In this document: piece after piece, positions 40,159 through 48,846 of the stretch
Numbering within the stretch: the stretch's first letter is position 1
Layout of the letters: every line of letters begins with the position of its first letter
Assembly (NCBI GenBank): GCA_963805525.1
Contig: CAWDUT010000004.1
Coordinates: 1,240,001 to 1,304,000, forward strand
Length of the DNA: 64,000 nt
Direction of reading: 5' to 3'
Origin: DASQFQ01 sp963805525
Lineage (GTDB): Bacteria; Actinomycetota; Thermoleophilia; Solirubrobacterales; Solirubrobacteraceae
Made by a program: the position numbers and the translations under genes
The notes under the pieces: model-generated
Told to the model about the DNA's origin: nothing
Seen by the model: the letters and a program-made list of their open reading frames with translations, nothing else
The model's database searches: none

Positions 40159-40488
40159 CTAGCCGAACGCCAGCCGGATCTCGATGTCGACGCCCGCGGG
40201 CAGATGGTCGAGCCGCTGGAGCGAGTCGACCGTCTTGGGCGTGGGCTGATGGATGTCGATCAGCCGCTTGTGCGTCCGGATCTCGAAGTGCTCTTGGGAG
40301 TCCTTGTCCTTGAAGGGCGAGCGGACCACCGTGTAGCGATTCTTCTCCGTCGGCAGCGGCACGGGACCTGAAACCGTCGCGCCGGTGCGCGTGGCAGTCT
40401 CCACGATCTCCTTCGCAGCCGTCTCTATGGCCGACGCGTCGTAGGCCTTGAGGCGGATTCGAATTTTGTTCTGCTGGGCTGTTGCCAT
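40159..40488 (-). CDS. rpsJ: 30S ribosomal protein S10
   Basis: A 109-residue S10 with IRIRLKAYDASAIETAAKEI, VSGPVPLPTEKNRYTVVRSP and RTHKRLIDIHQPTPKTVDSL. In other bacteria it also acts with NusB in antitermination. It begins the S10 block, 102 bases after tuf; two strong hairpins fill that gap. The N-terminal MATAQQNK is slightly longer than usual. Confidence 0.98.
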   Translation of the reverse strand: MATAQQNKIRIRLKAYDASAIETAAKEIVETATRTGATVSGPVPLPTEKNRYTVVRSPFKDKDSQEHFEIRTHKRLIDIHQPTPKTVDSLQRLDHLPAGVDIEIRLAFG

Positions 40489-40508
40489 GTGTCTTTCTGC
40501 GCGCTGAA

Positions 40509-40536
40509 GGCGGGCCTCGTAGCTCCGGGGCCCGCC
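40509..40536 (-). terminator. Hairpin before rpsJ
   Basis: GGCGGGCC (40509-40516) and GGCCCGCC (40529-40536) form a perfect 8-base stem with a 12-base loop, 20 bases before the rpsJ start. There is no real T-run, so it may be a weak terminator, pause or processing site rather than a full stop. Confidence 0.45.
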
Positions 40537-40563
40537 CCCATGGTCGTATCGGTCGACTTCGGA

Positions 40564-40587
40564 CCGGCGGGCCTGCTTGCCCGCCGG
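40564..40587 (-). terminator. Hairpin after tuf
   Basis: CCGGCGGGC (40564-40572) and GCCCGCCGG (40579-40587) form a perfect 9-base stem with a 6-base loop, 3 bases beyond the tuf stop. It lacks a T-run. It probably marks the end of the fusA-tuf message or protects its 3' end while allowing read-through to rpsJ. Confidence 0.55.
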
Positions 40588-40590
40588 TGA

Positions 40591-41778
<1,188 letters not shown>

Positions 41779-41824
41779 TGTTTCCTAGCTCCTCTTTATC
41801 TGAAGTAAATGAAAATCTAGCGTC

Positions 41825-43927
41825 TTACGCCGGGACGGGCTCGCCGGTGCGGGCCTCGATCACGCGCTCTGCGATGTTGGTCGGGACCTCTTCGTACCGG
41901 TCGAACTGCATCGTGTAGGTCGCCCGTCCCTGGGTCATCGAGCGCACGTCGGTCGCATAGCCGAACATCTCCGACAGCGGGACGTGTGCCTTGACCACCT
42001 GGGCGTTGCCACGGGGCTCCATGCCCTCGACGCGGCCGCGGCGGCGATTGAGGTCGCCGATCACGTCGCCCATGAACTCCTCGGGGGTCACGACCTCGAC
42101 CGCGAACACGGGCTCGAGCAGCACGGGCTTGGCCCGCTTGGCCGCCTCTTGGAAGGCGAGCGAGCCCGCCACCTTGAAGGCGATCTCCGAAGAGTCCGTG
42201 TCGTGGTACTTGCCGTCCACGAGGGTGACGCGCACGTCGACCATCGGGAAGCCGGCCTTGACGCCGTTGGGGAGCGCCTCTTCGACGCCCTTCTCGACCG
42301 CCGGGATGAACTCCGACGGCACGGCGCCGCCCTTGATCTTGTTGACGAAGTCGAAGCCCTCGCCGGGCGCCGGCTCGATGTCGATGTAGACGATGCCGTA
42401 CTGGCCCGAGCCACCGGTCTGGCGCACGAAGCGGCCCTCGACCTTCTTGGCCTCGCCGCGCACCGTCTCCCGGTAGGAGACCTGCGGGCGGCCCACGTTG
42501 GCGTCGACCTTGTACTCGCGCATCATGCGGTCGACCAGCACCTCGAGGTGCAGCTCGCCCATGCCGGAGATCTCGGTCTGGCCGGTCTCCTCGTTCGTCT
42601 GCACCTGGAAGGTCGGATCCTCCTCGGCGAGACGGCCCAGCGCGATCGACATCTTCTCCTGGTCCGCCTTCGTCTTGGGCTCGATGGCGACCTTGATGAC
42701 GGGCTCGGGGAACGTGATGTTCTCGAGCTTGATCGGCCGGTCGGGAGCGGCGAGCGTGTCGCCGGTGGAGACCTGCTTGATGCCGACGGCGGCAGCGATA
42801 TCGCCCGCGTAGACCTCTTGGACGTCCTCGCGGTCGTTCGCGTGCATCATCAGCACGCGCCCGATGCGCTCGGTGCGCCCGGTGGTCACGTTGAGCACGC
42901 GCGAGCCCGCCTCGAGCTTGCCCGAGTAGACGCGGAAGTAGGTGAGCTTGCCGACGAACGGGTCGGCCATGATCTTGAACGCGAGCGCCGCGAACGGCTC
43001 GGAGTCGTCGGCGTGACGGACGGCCGGGCGATCCTCTTCGTCGCCCTTGACCGGCTCATGGCCGTCCACGGGCGGGACGTCCAGCGGCGAGGGCAGGAAG
43101 TCGATGACAGCGTCAAGCAGCGGCTGCACGCCCTTGTTCTTGAACGAGGAGCCGCACAGCGTCGGCGTGATCTTGAGCTCGAGCGTCGCCTTGCGGATCG
43201 CCTTGCGGAGCAGGTCGACCGGGATCTCGGCGTCCTCGAGGATGAGCTCCAAGAGCTCGTCGTCGTAGTGCGAGACCTCCTCGAGCAGGTGCTCGCGGGC
43301 GGCGTCCGCGACGTCCTTGTGGTCGTCGGGGATGTCGACGACGTCGACGTTCTTGCCGAGCTCGTCGTTGTAGATGATCGCCTTCATGTTCAGAAGGTCG
43401 ATGATCCCCAGGAAGTCGGCCTCAGCGCCGATCGGCAGCTGGATCGGCACCGGGTGCGCGGCGAGACGATCGATCATCGTCTGCACGCCCTGCTCGAAGT
43501 TCGCGCCGATGCGGTCCATCTTGTTGATGTAGGCGATGCGCGGCACGTGGTACTTGTCGGCCTGGCGCCAGACGGTCTCCGACTGCGGCTCTACGCCGGC
43601 GACGGAGTCGAACAGCGCGATCGCACCGTCGAGCACGCGCAGCGAGCGCTCGACCTCGACCGTGAAGTCGACGTGGCCGGGCGTATCGATGATGTTGATG
43701 CGGTGATCCGCCCACTCGCAGGTGGTCGCCGCGGACGTGATCGTGATGCCGCGCTCCTGCTCCTGCGCCATCCAGTCCATGGCGGCCGCGCCCTCGTGAA
43801 CCTCACCCATCTTGTGGGTGCGGCCGGTGTAATAGAGGATGCGCTCGGTCGTCGTGGTCTTGCCCGCATCAATGTGGGCCATGATCCCGATGTTCCGGGT
43901 CTTCTCGAGCGTGAACTTGCGCGGCAT
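41825..43927 (-). CDS. fusA: Elongation factor G
   Basis: A 700-residue EF-G. G domain motifs: AHIDAGKTTTTERILYYTG, DTPGHVDFTVEVERSLRVLD and NKMDRIGANF. Domains II-V follow, including RGQYGIVYIDIEP-like sequence in domain IV and YATDVRSMTQGRATYTMQF in domain V. It drives translocation. It is separated from rpsG by 4 kb of unrelated genes and has its own leader with an upstream ORF and an intrinsic terminator. Confidence 0.99.
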   Translation of the reverse strand: MPRKFTLEKTRNIGIMAHIDAGKTTTTERILYYTGRTHKMGEVHEGAAAMDWMAQEQERGITITSAATTCEWADHRINIIDTPGHVDFTVEVERSLRVLDGAIALFDSVAGVEPQSETVWRQADKYHVPRIAYINKMDRIGANFEQGVQTMIDRLAAHPVPIQLPIGAEADFLGIIDLLNMKAIIYNDELGKNVDVVDIPDDHKDVADAAREHLLEEVSHYDDELLELILEDAEIPVDLLRKAIRKATLELKITPTLCGSSFKNKGVQPLLDAVIDFLPSPLDVPPVDGHEPVKGDEEDRPAVRHADDSEPFAALAFKIMADPFVGKLTYFRVYSGKLEAGSRVLNVTTGRTERIGRVLMMHANDREDVQEVYAGDIAAAVGIKQVSTGDTLAAPDRPIKLENITFPEPVIKVAIEPKTKADQEKMSIALGRLAEEDPTFQVQTNEETGQTEISGMGELHLEVLVDRMMREYKVDANVGRPQVSYRETVRGEAKKVEGRFVRQTGGSGQYGIVYIDIEPAPGEGFDFVNKIKGGAVPSEFIPAVEKGVEEALPNGVKAGFPMVDVRVTLVDGKYHDTDSSEIAFKVAGSLAFQEAAKRAKPVLLEPVFAVEVVTPEEFMGDVIGDLNRRRGRVEGMEPRGNAQVVKAHVPLSEMFGYATDVRSMTQGRATYTMQFDRYEEVPTNIAERVIEARTGEPVPA

Positions 43928-43954
43928 GAGGAAGTCTCAGGTCTGTGGTGGCAG

Positions 43955-43977
43955 AAAAAACGGGCCCCGCGGGCCCG
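43955..43977 (-). terminator. Intrinsic terminator in the fusA leader
   Basis: CGGGCCC (43961-43967) and GGGCCCG (43971-43977) form a perfect 7-base stem with a 3-base loop. On the minus strand this is followed by six T residues (43960-43955). It lies 28 bases upstream of the fusA ATG and downstream of the putative leader promoter, so it can act as an attenuator. Confidence 0.85.
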
Positions 43978-44014
43978 CACGCACTTCCGAGAGAGGCTTT
44001 GCCCGATGGCGGGT

Positions 44015-44056
44015 CTATGTGCCGATTGTCTCCACAGGAAGTAAGCGCGCGCGCAT
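44015..44056 (-). CDS. Putative 13-residue leader peptide upstream of fusA
   Basis: MRARLLPVETIGT and stop (TAG). A GAGGG ribosome binding site lies 9 bases before its ATG. It begins about 20 bases after the predicted transcription start and ends 38 bases before the terminator hairpin. Its ordinary composition gives no clear amino-acid sensor, but translation of such an ORF could control the hairpin. It could also be a chance ORF. Confidence 0.4.
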   Translation of the reverse strand: MRARLLPVETIGT

Positions 44057-44083
44057 AGGCACTGGCCCTCGCGGCGACGCATG

Positions 44084-44091
44084 ACTATAGC
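44084..44091 (-). promoter_or_regulatory. Putative extended -10 promoter for fusA-tuf
   Basis: TGCTATAGT on the minus strand: TATAGT (44084-44089) matches the -10 at five of six positions and is preceded by TGn, the extended -10 signature. No -35 is recognisable. Predicted start at about 44077. It overlaps a plus-strand -10 for the divergent membrane gene. Confidence 0.5.
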
Positions 44092-44093
44092 AT
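44088..44093 (+). promoter_or_regulatory. Putative -10 for leaderless membrane gene
   Basis: TAGCAT on the plus strand, 7 bases before the GTG at 44101. That spacing would start transcription at the start codon itself, a leaderless arrangement common in actinobacteria. It overlaps the fusA promoter on the other strand. Confidence 0.35.
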
Positions 44094-44100
44094 CGGTGTC

Positions 44101-44556
44101 GTGGCCGCCAGCGCGCCTGAAACGACGGTCCCAGGCCGCCTGACGACCCTCCTCCTGGGGGTGATCCTGCTCGGCGCGGTGCTGCTGATCGTGGCCGAGT
44201 TTCTGCCCCTCTACGAGATCCGCGTGGTGACCGCGGTGCCGAAGGGCGGGCACCACAGCGCGGGCGGCCATCACGGCTACGCGCTGCTGGTCATCGGGCT
44301 GGCGCTGATCCCGATGGCATGGGGCGCGCTGCGCGGCGGCTCGCGCCCGGCGGCGATCGCGTGCCTGGCGCTGGCGCTGATCGCGCTGTTCGTCGCGCTG
44401 GCCATCGACTTCCCGGATCTGAACGAGACCGGGCTGATCGGCCGCACCTACGACCAGGCGGAAGCGCGGCCGCGGGTGGGCTTCTTCGTCGAGACCCTCG
44501 GCGCGACGCTCGCGCTGCTGGGCTCGATCGGCGCGCTGGTGCTCCGGGAGCGCTGA
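44101..44556 (+). CDS. Four-helix membrane protein, unknown function
   Basis: A 151-residue protein with four hydrophobic helices (LTTLLLGVILLGAVLLIVAE; YALLVIGLALIPMAWGAL; AIACLALALIALFVALAI; LGATLALLGSIGALVL) and an outer loop GGHHSAGGHHG rich in His and Gly, possibly metal-binding. Start is GTG at 44101. It is followed after 3 bases by the putative metallopeptidase, so the two probably work together. I do not recognise the family. Confidence 0.7.
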   Translation: MAASAPETTVPGRLTTLLLGVILLGAVLLIVAEFLPLYEIRVVTAVPKGGHHSAGGHHGYALLVIGLALIPMAWGALRGGSRPAAIACLALALIALFVALAIDFPDLNETGLIGRTYDQAEARPRVGFFVETLGATLALLGSIGALVLRER

Positions 44557-44559
44557 CGC

Positions 44560-45462
44560 ATGCGCTCCCGCTCGGCCGTGCGCGGAAGGCTCGGAACGAG
44601 CCCCGCGCAGCCCGGGCAGCGGCGGCTCGGCGGCGTATTGGCGCTGCAGCGGATGGCGGGCAACCGCGCCGTGCGGGCGCTCATCGCGCGCGACGCCAAG
44701 GTCATCAAGATCGAGAACGAGAGCGTGCGCGTGGCCTCCGACGCCGAGAAGGCCGAGGCAGAGCGGATCATCAAGGACGTCAAGACCAAGTTCGGCGTGA
44801 CGTTCGACTCGCTGGCGGCGCACAAGGCCACGCTGGCCGACAGCGAGGGCTCGGCGCCGGAGGACCGGCGCAAGGCGCTCGCCGTCAAGCCCTGGGAGCT
44901 CCAGGAGCTGAAGGCGATCGAGCGCGCGCTCACGCACTTCGCGCCCGTGCTCGGCGAGGCGCGCAAGAAGACGATGCCGAAGGGCCCGCCGCAGGAGTTC
45001 GTCAGCGTCGGCAAGCTCAACAGCTCGCCCGACGACGACCCGAAGATCCTGGGCGACCGGACGCGCGGCCAGTTCTTCCACGACGCGCAGACGTTCGCGG
45101 TCTTCGAGCCCGGCCCCGACTCCCCGGCCGGCGACGACGCCGTCGAGCGCGTCGCGACGCACGAGATCGCGCACGGGATCTTCGACCCGCTGGTCGAGCC
45201 CTTCATGCAGGCCACCGGCTACTGGGAGAAGGAGAAGGTCAAGCGCAAGGAGGGCCAGCGCGTCGAGGGCCCGCCCGACGGCTACGCCGACCGCAACGCG
45301 CGCGAGGACCTGGCCCAGTCCGTCATGTACTTCTTCGTCGACCCCAAGCGCCTGAAGGAGGGCGACGGCCGCGGGCGGGCGAAGGGGACGTGGGGCAACC
45401 CGTGCCCGAAGCGCTTCGCCTTCATCCAGAAGGTCGTGGCGGGCTGGGCTAAGAAACGCTGA
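44560..45462 (+). CDS. Putative zinc metallopeptidase with LQR-AGN motif
   Basis: A 300-residue protein. Residues 27-45 (LALQRMAGNRAVRALIA) match the LQRxAGNxAV motif that opens many actinobacterial DUF4157 and contractile-injection-associated proteins. Residues 201-205 are HEIAH, a zincin active site, and NAREDLAQSVMYFFVDP (about 246-262) supplies a likely third ligand (Glu249) in the ATLF-like pattern. There is no signal peptide. It may be a toxin or effector protease, or an intracellular protease; no injection-system genes are near. It overlaps the convergent oxidoreductase gene by 14 bases. Confidence 0.75.
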   Translation: MRSRSAVRGRLGTSPAQPGQRRLGGVLALQRMAGNRAVRALIARDAKVIKIENESVRVASDAEKAEAERIIKDVKTKFGVTFDSLAAHKATLADSEGSAPEDRRKALAVKPWELQELKAIERALTHFAPVLGEARKKTMPKGPPQEFVSVGKLNSSPDDDPKILGDRTRGQFFHDAQTFAVFEPGPDSPAGDDAVERVATHEIAHGIFDPLVEPFMQATGYWEKEKVKRKEGQRVEGPPDGYADRNAREDLAQSVMYFFVDPKRLKEGDGRGRAKGTWGNPCPKRFAFIQKVVAGWAKKR

Positions 45463-46378
45463 GGACGAGCTTGCCGCGGGTGTGGCCGCCCTCGATGCGT
45501 TTGTGCGCGTCGGCGGCGCGCTCGAGCGGGAAGGCCTCCTCGACGTGCGGCTTGAGGCGGCCGTCCTCGACGAGCTCGGCGAGCTCGTGCAGGTCGAAGC
45601 CGGACGGCCGCACGAACACGTAGTGCGTCTCGGCGACGTCGCTGGGCTCCGGGGGCGGGGAGGCGATCGAGACGAGCCGGCCGCCGCTGCGCAGACACGC
45701 GAACGCCTGCTTGCGCCCTTCGCCGCCGAACAGGTCGATGGCGGCGTCGGCGCCGCCCTCCTCGCGCACGCGCGCGCAGAGGTCCTCGTCGTTGTGGTCG
45801 AGCGGCTCGGCCCCGAGCTCGCGCAGCCAGTCGTGGTTGGCGGGCGAGGCGGTCGCGAACACGCGCGCGCCGCGGGCGACCGCCATCTGCACCGCGAGGT
45901 GCCCGACGCCGCCGCCCCCGCCGGTGATGAAGAGCTTCTCGCCGCCGCGGACGCCGAGCGTCTCCAGGCACTGGTGCGCGGTCAGGCCGGCGAGCGGGAC
46001 CGCGGCGGCCTCCTCCCAGGACAGCGACTCCGGCTTGCGGGCCACGAATGCGTCGGGCACCGCGGTGTACTCGCTGTAGGTGCCGAACTGCAGGTGGTGG
46101 CGGCGGCAGTAGGCGAACACCTCGTCGCCGGGGCGGAACTGCGTCACCGCCGGGCCGACCGTCTCGACCGTGCCGGCGGCGTCCCAGCCCAGGATGAGCG
46201 GGAACGCGGAGGGGAACAAGCCCGCGAGCTTGCCCTCGCGGATCTTCGTGTCGACGGGGTTGACGCCGGCCGCGCGGTTGCGGATCAGGACGAAGTCCGG
46301 GCTGACGGGCGGCGGCTCGACCTCCGCCTCGTGCAGCGTCTCGGGTCCACCCCACTCGTCGATGACCATCGCGTGCAT
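45449..46378 (-). CDS. NADP-dependent oxidoreductase, MDR family
   Basis: A 309-residue quinone-oxidoreductase-like protein without structural zinc. It has the GroES-like domain (AGVNPVDTKIREGKLAGLFP, LGWDAAGTVETVGPAV, FRPGDEVFAYC) and the Rossmann motif FITGGGGGVGHLAVQMA. It probably reduces quinones or enones with NADPH. Substrate is not predictable. It lies one base from def on the same strand. Confidence 0.9.
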   Translation of the reverse strand: MHAMVIDEWGGPETLHEAEVEPPPVSPDFVLIRNRAAGVNPVDTKIREGKLAGLFPSAFPLILGWDAAGTVETVGPAVTQFRPGDEVFAYCRRHHLQFGTYSEYTAVPDAFVARKPESLSWEEAAAVPLAGLTAHQCLETLGVRGGEKLFITGGGGGVGHLAVQMAVARGARVFATASPANHDWLRELGAEPLDHNDEDLCARVREEGGADAAIDLFGGEGRKQAFACLRSGGRLVSIASPPPEPSDVAETHYVFVRPSGFDLHELAELVEDGRLKPHVEEAFPLERAADAHKRIEGGHTRGKLVLSVS

Positions 46379-46860
46379 CAGGAGGTGCGTACCCGTCTGA
46401 ACACATCCGCAGTGAGCGAGTCGACGCGGTCGAGGAACAGCAGGCCGTCGAGATGGTCGATCTCGTGCTGCAGGCAGCGGGCCTCGAAGCCCTCCGAGAC
46501 GACGCGCCGGTCGCCGGCCTCGACCTCGATGCGCGTCGCCCGGCGCACGTTCGCGGTCAGGTCGGGGATGCTCAGGCAGCCCTCGCGCCCGACCTCGGCC
46601 CCCTCGGCGGCGACGATCCGCGGGTTCACGAGCAGGAGCCGCCCGTTCGAGTTCGGCGCCTTGCGGTGCCCGCTGACGTCGACGACCACGATCCGAAGCA
46701 TCTCACCCAGCTGCGTCGCCGCCAGCCCGACGCAGTGTCCGAAGGCGTCCATCGTGTCCTCGAGGTCGCGCGCCACGCGCGCGATCTCGCCGGCCTCGTG
46801 CGCCTCGCGCGCGACCTCCTTGAGCGCGGGGTGCGGGTAGCGGAGGACCTCGCGGACCAC
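46378..46860 (-). CDS. def: Peptide deformylase
   Basis: A 160-residue deformylase with the three motifs: VGLAATQ (44-50), EGCLS with Cys95, and QHEIDHLDG with His132 and His136 as metal ligands. The first motif reads CVGLAATQ where GxGLAAxQ is usual, a change at the first glycine. It removes the formyl group from new proteins. The start is GTG at 46860, 7 bases after the ACT-domain gene. Confidence 0.95.
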   Translation of the reverse strand: MVREVLRYPHPALKEVAREAHEAGEIARVARDLEDTMDAFGHCVGLAATQLGEMLRIVVVDVSGHRKAPNSNGRLLLVNPRIVAAEGAEVGREGCLSIPDLTANVRRATRIEVEAGDRRVVSEGFEARCLQHEIDHLDGLLFLDRVDSLTADVFRRVRTS

Positions 46861-46867
46861 CGGCCGG

Positions 46868-47398
46868 TCACATCACGTCGGCTTCGAGCGGCCGGACGGT
46901 GACCTCGACCCCCTGCTCCGCGCCGACCTCCGCCAGCATCGCGGCGAGCGCCTCCGGGTCGAGCTCGAGCGGCAGCGCGACCTCGAGCACCATCGCGTAC
47001 AGGCCGTCGCCGACGAGCCGCGTCTCGAGGTCGGTGACGTTGACCCCGCGAGCGGCGAGGCGGGCGGAGACCGCGTGCACGATCCCGGGGTGGTCGACGC
47101 CGTAGACGGTGACGATGTGGGACGGGTCGGCCGCGGGGGCGTCGGCGGCCGCGGCGAGCGCGCTCAGCGACAGCGCGTCGAGGCTCAGCCGCTCGCGCGT
47201 GCGCGTCAGTTCCTCGTGGACCGCGTCGAGGTCCGTCCCGTCGGGCGCGTCGACGATCAGCATCATCGTGAAGCGCCCGCCCAGCACCGCCATCTGCGAG
47301 TCGGTGATGTTCAGCGAGTGGCCGAGCAGCGCGCGCGTGACCTCGGCCACGATCCCGGGCCGGTCGCGCCCGATCGCGGAGAGGGCGAGTTGTGGCAT
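46868..47398 (-). CDS. Tandem ACT-domain protein (GcvR-like)
   Basis: A 176-residue protein of two ACT domains: LALSAIGRDRPGIVAEVTRA at the start and IVTVYGVDHPGIVHAVSARL from about residue 93. This layout matches the glycine cleavage system regulator GcvR and PII-uridylyl-type sensors. It probably binds an amino acid and controls partners by contact. The start ATG at 47398 shares bases with a possible ATG of the divergent cupin gene. Confidence 0.85.
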   Translation of the reverse strand: MPQLALSAIGRDRPGIVAEVTRALLGHSLNITDSQMAVLGGRFTMMLIVDAPDGTDLDAVHEELTRTRERLSLDALSLSALAAAADAPAADPSHIVTVYGVDHPGIVHAVSARLAARGVNVTDLETRLVGDGLYAMVLEVALPLELDPEALAAMLAEVGAEQGVEVTVRPLEADVM

Positions 47399-47408
47399 GG
47401 GGCGTATC

Positions 47409-47780
47409 GTGACGAACGTGCTCGAGATCCTCAGCCGCGACCCCGAGCTGCTCGTCATGGAGCAGTCCTACGACGCCGGCGCCGAGGCGCCCCCGCCGCA
47501 CTTCCACCCGTCACAGGACGAGCACTTCGAGGTGCTCGAGGGCTCGATCGCGTTGCGCGTCGGCCACGAGCACCGGACTGTCCCGGCGGGAGAGTCGTTC
47601 GACATCCCCCGCGGCACGGTCCACACGCTGGGCCCGGCGGGAGGTCCCGCTCGAGTGAGGTGGGAAGTCCGGCCGGCGCTGCGGACGGAGGCGTTCCTCA
47701 CCGAGATGCCGGAGGACTTCTCCGAGCGCCTCGGGCACATCCAGCGCTACGCCGAGGAGTTCAGGCTGGCCGGCTTCTAG
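47409..47780 (+). CDS. Cupin-domain protein
   Basis: A 123-residue single-domain cupin. Motif 1 is PPPHFHPSQDEHFEVLEG with three His/Glu metal ligands; motif 2 is FDIPRGTVHTLGPAG. Such proteins are small-molecule dioxygenases, isomerases or binders. The start could be GTG at 47409 (used) or ATG at 47397, which would overlap the divergent ACT-protein start. The C-terminal EDFSERLGHIQRYAEEF is helical. Substrate unknown. Confidence 0.8.
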   Translation: MTNVLEILSRDPELLVMEQSYDAGAEAPPPHFHPSQDEHFEVLEGSIALRVGHEHRTVPAGESFDIPRGTVHTLGPAGGPARVRWEVRPALRTEAFLTEMPEDFSERLGHIQRYAEEFRLAGF

Positions 47781-47956
47781 GGGGCCGGCGAACGGCGGGC
47801 ATTGAGGAGAGGGCGCCAATGCACCGGATACAAAGTTGCTGAGTTGTGCGCCGTATGCGGGCAAGAGTAAGCAACCTTGATCGCCGCGGCCGCCGAACCG
47901 CCTCCTACCCGGCCAGCCGTTGACGTTCATCCCGCGCTGCCGCGGACGCCAGAGAC
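47781..47956. other. Intergenic region between cupin gene and rpsG
   Basis: 176 bases between convergent genes with no convincing ORF. AAAGTTGCT (47832-47840) and AGCAACCTT (47870-47878) form an 8-of-9 inverted repeat with a 29-base loop, which could be a weak bidirectional terminator. Base composition is less GC-rich than its neighbours. Confidence 0.4.
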
Positions 47957-48427
47957 TTACCAGCGGTAGTGAGCGAAGGCCTTGTTGGCCTGCGCCATGC
48001 GGAAGATGTCGTCCTTCCGCTTGTACGCGCCGCCCTGCTGGGACTGCGCGTCGAGCAGCTCGTTCGCGAGCCGCTGGGCCATCGAGCGCTCGCGGCGGGC
48101 GCGGGCGAAGCCCACGAGCCAGCGCACGGCGAGCGTGCGGGCGCGGCGCTGCGGCACCTCGACGGGCACCTGGTAGGTCGCGCCGCCGACTCGGCGGGAG
48201 CGGACCTCGAGCACCGGGGTCAGAGCCTTGATCGACGTCTCCAGCGCCTCCACCGGGTCCTTGCCCGTGCGCTCGGAGAGGATCGCCAGCGCGTCATAGA
48301 CGATCCGCTCGGCGGTCGACTTCTTGCCGTCGAGCATCACCTTGTTGATCACCTGCTGGACGAGCTTCGAGCGATGGATCGCGTCGGGCTCGATCGGCCG
48401 GATGGTCGCTGCGGCGCGGCGGGGCAC
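47957..48427 (-). CDS. rpsG: 30S ribosomal protein S7
   Basis: A 156-residue S7: PRRAAATIRPIEPDAIHRSK, LVQQVINKVMLDGKKSTAER and GGATYQVPVEVPQRRARTLA. It nucleates the head of the small subunit and represses the str operon in E. coli. The start is GTG at 48427, directly after the rpsL TAA. fusA, normally next, is 4 kb away. Confidence 0.98.
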   Translation of the reverse strand: MPRRAAATIRPIEPDAIHRSKLVQQVINKVMLDGKKSTAERIVYDALAILSERTGKDPVEALETSIKALTPVLEVRSRRVGGATYQVPVEVPQRRARTLAVRWLVGFARARRERSMAQRLANELLDAQSQQGGAYKRKDDIFRMAQANKAFAHYRW

Positions 48428-48823
48428 TTACTTCGCCTTCACGCCGTACTGCGAGCGGGCCTTCTTGCGGTCCGAGACGCCGGCGGCGTCGAGCGTCCCG
48501 CGGACGACCTTGTAGCGCACGCCCGGGAGATCCTTGACGCGGCCACCACGCACGAGCACGACGGAGTGCTCCTGCAGGTTGTGGCCCTCGCCGGGGATGT
48601 ACACCGTGACCTCCATCGAGTTGGTCAGGCGCACACGGGCGACCTTGCGCAGCGCGGAGTTCGGCTTCTTCGGCGTGGTCGTGTAGACACGCGTGCAGAC
48701 GCCACGCCGCTGCGGAGCGGCGACGCGCTTCTTGCGACCCTTGCCCGACTTGAGGCCAGGGGTCGCGAGCTTCTTCTTCGGGGCTTTGCGGCCCTTGCGC
48801 ACGAGCTGTGAGGTCGTCGGCAT
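48428..48823 (-). CDS. rpsL: 30S ribosomal protein S12
   Basis: A 131-residue S12: MPTTSQLVRKGRKAPKKKLA, RRGVCTRVYTTTPKKPNSAL, GEGHNLQEHSVVLVRGGRVK and PGVRYKVVRGTLDAAGV. TTPKKPNSAL includes the residue that, when changed, gives streptomycin resistance (Lys43 equivalent unchanged). It acts in decoding. No ribosome binding site precedes the ATG; a -10 sits 10 bases upstream, suggesting a leaderless message. It starts 23 bases after the ald stop. Confidence 0.98.
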   Translation of the reverse strand: MPTTSQLVRKGRKAPKKKLATPGLKSGKGRKKRVAAPQRRGVCTRVYTTTPKKPNSALRKVARVRLTNSMEVTVYIPGEGHNLQEHSVVLVRGGRVKDLPGVRYKVVRGTLDAAGVSDRKKARSQYGVKAK

Positions 48824-48833
48824 TCGGCGCGAA

Positions 48834-48839
48834 ACTGTA
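48834..48839 (-). promoter_or_regulatory. Putative -10 for leaderless rpsL
   Basis: TACAGT on the minus strand, 10 bases before the rpsL ATG, inside the 23-base gap after ald. No -35 is seen. Without it, rpsL-rpsG would depend on transcription through the aminotransferase-pucR-ald run. Confidence 0.35.
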
Positions 48840-48846
48840 GCAGCGG

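Noticed and set aside
40489..40590. Two strong hairpins taken as a full transcription stop between tuf and rpsJ
   Set aside because: Neither has a T-run, and no promoter is evident before rpsJ, so read-through is likely; listed only as hairpins.
44041..44240. Long minus-strand frame running through the fusA leader into the membrane-protein gene
   Set aside because: It continues into antisense of the plus-strand genes and lacks conserved content; only the short ORF with a binding site was kept.
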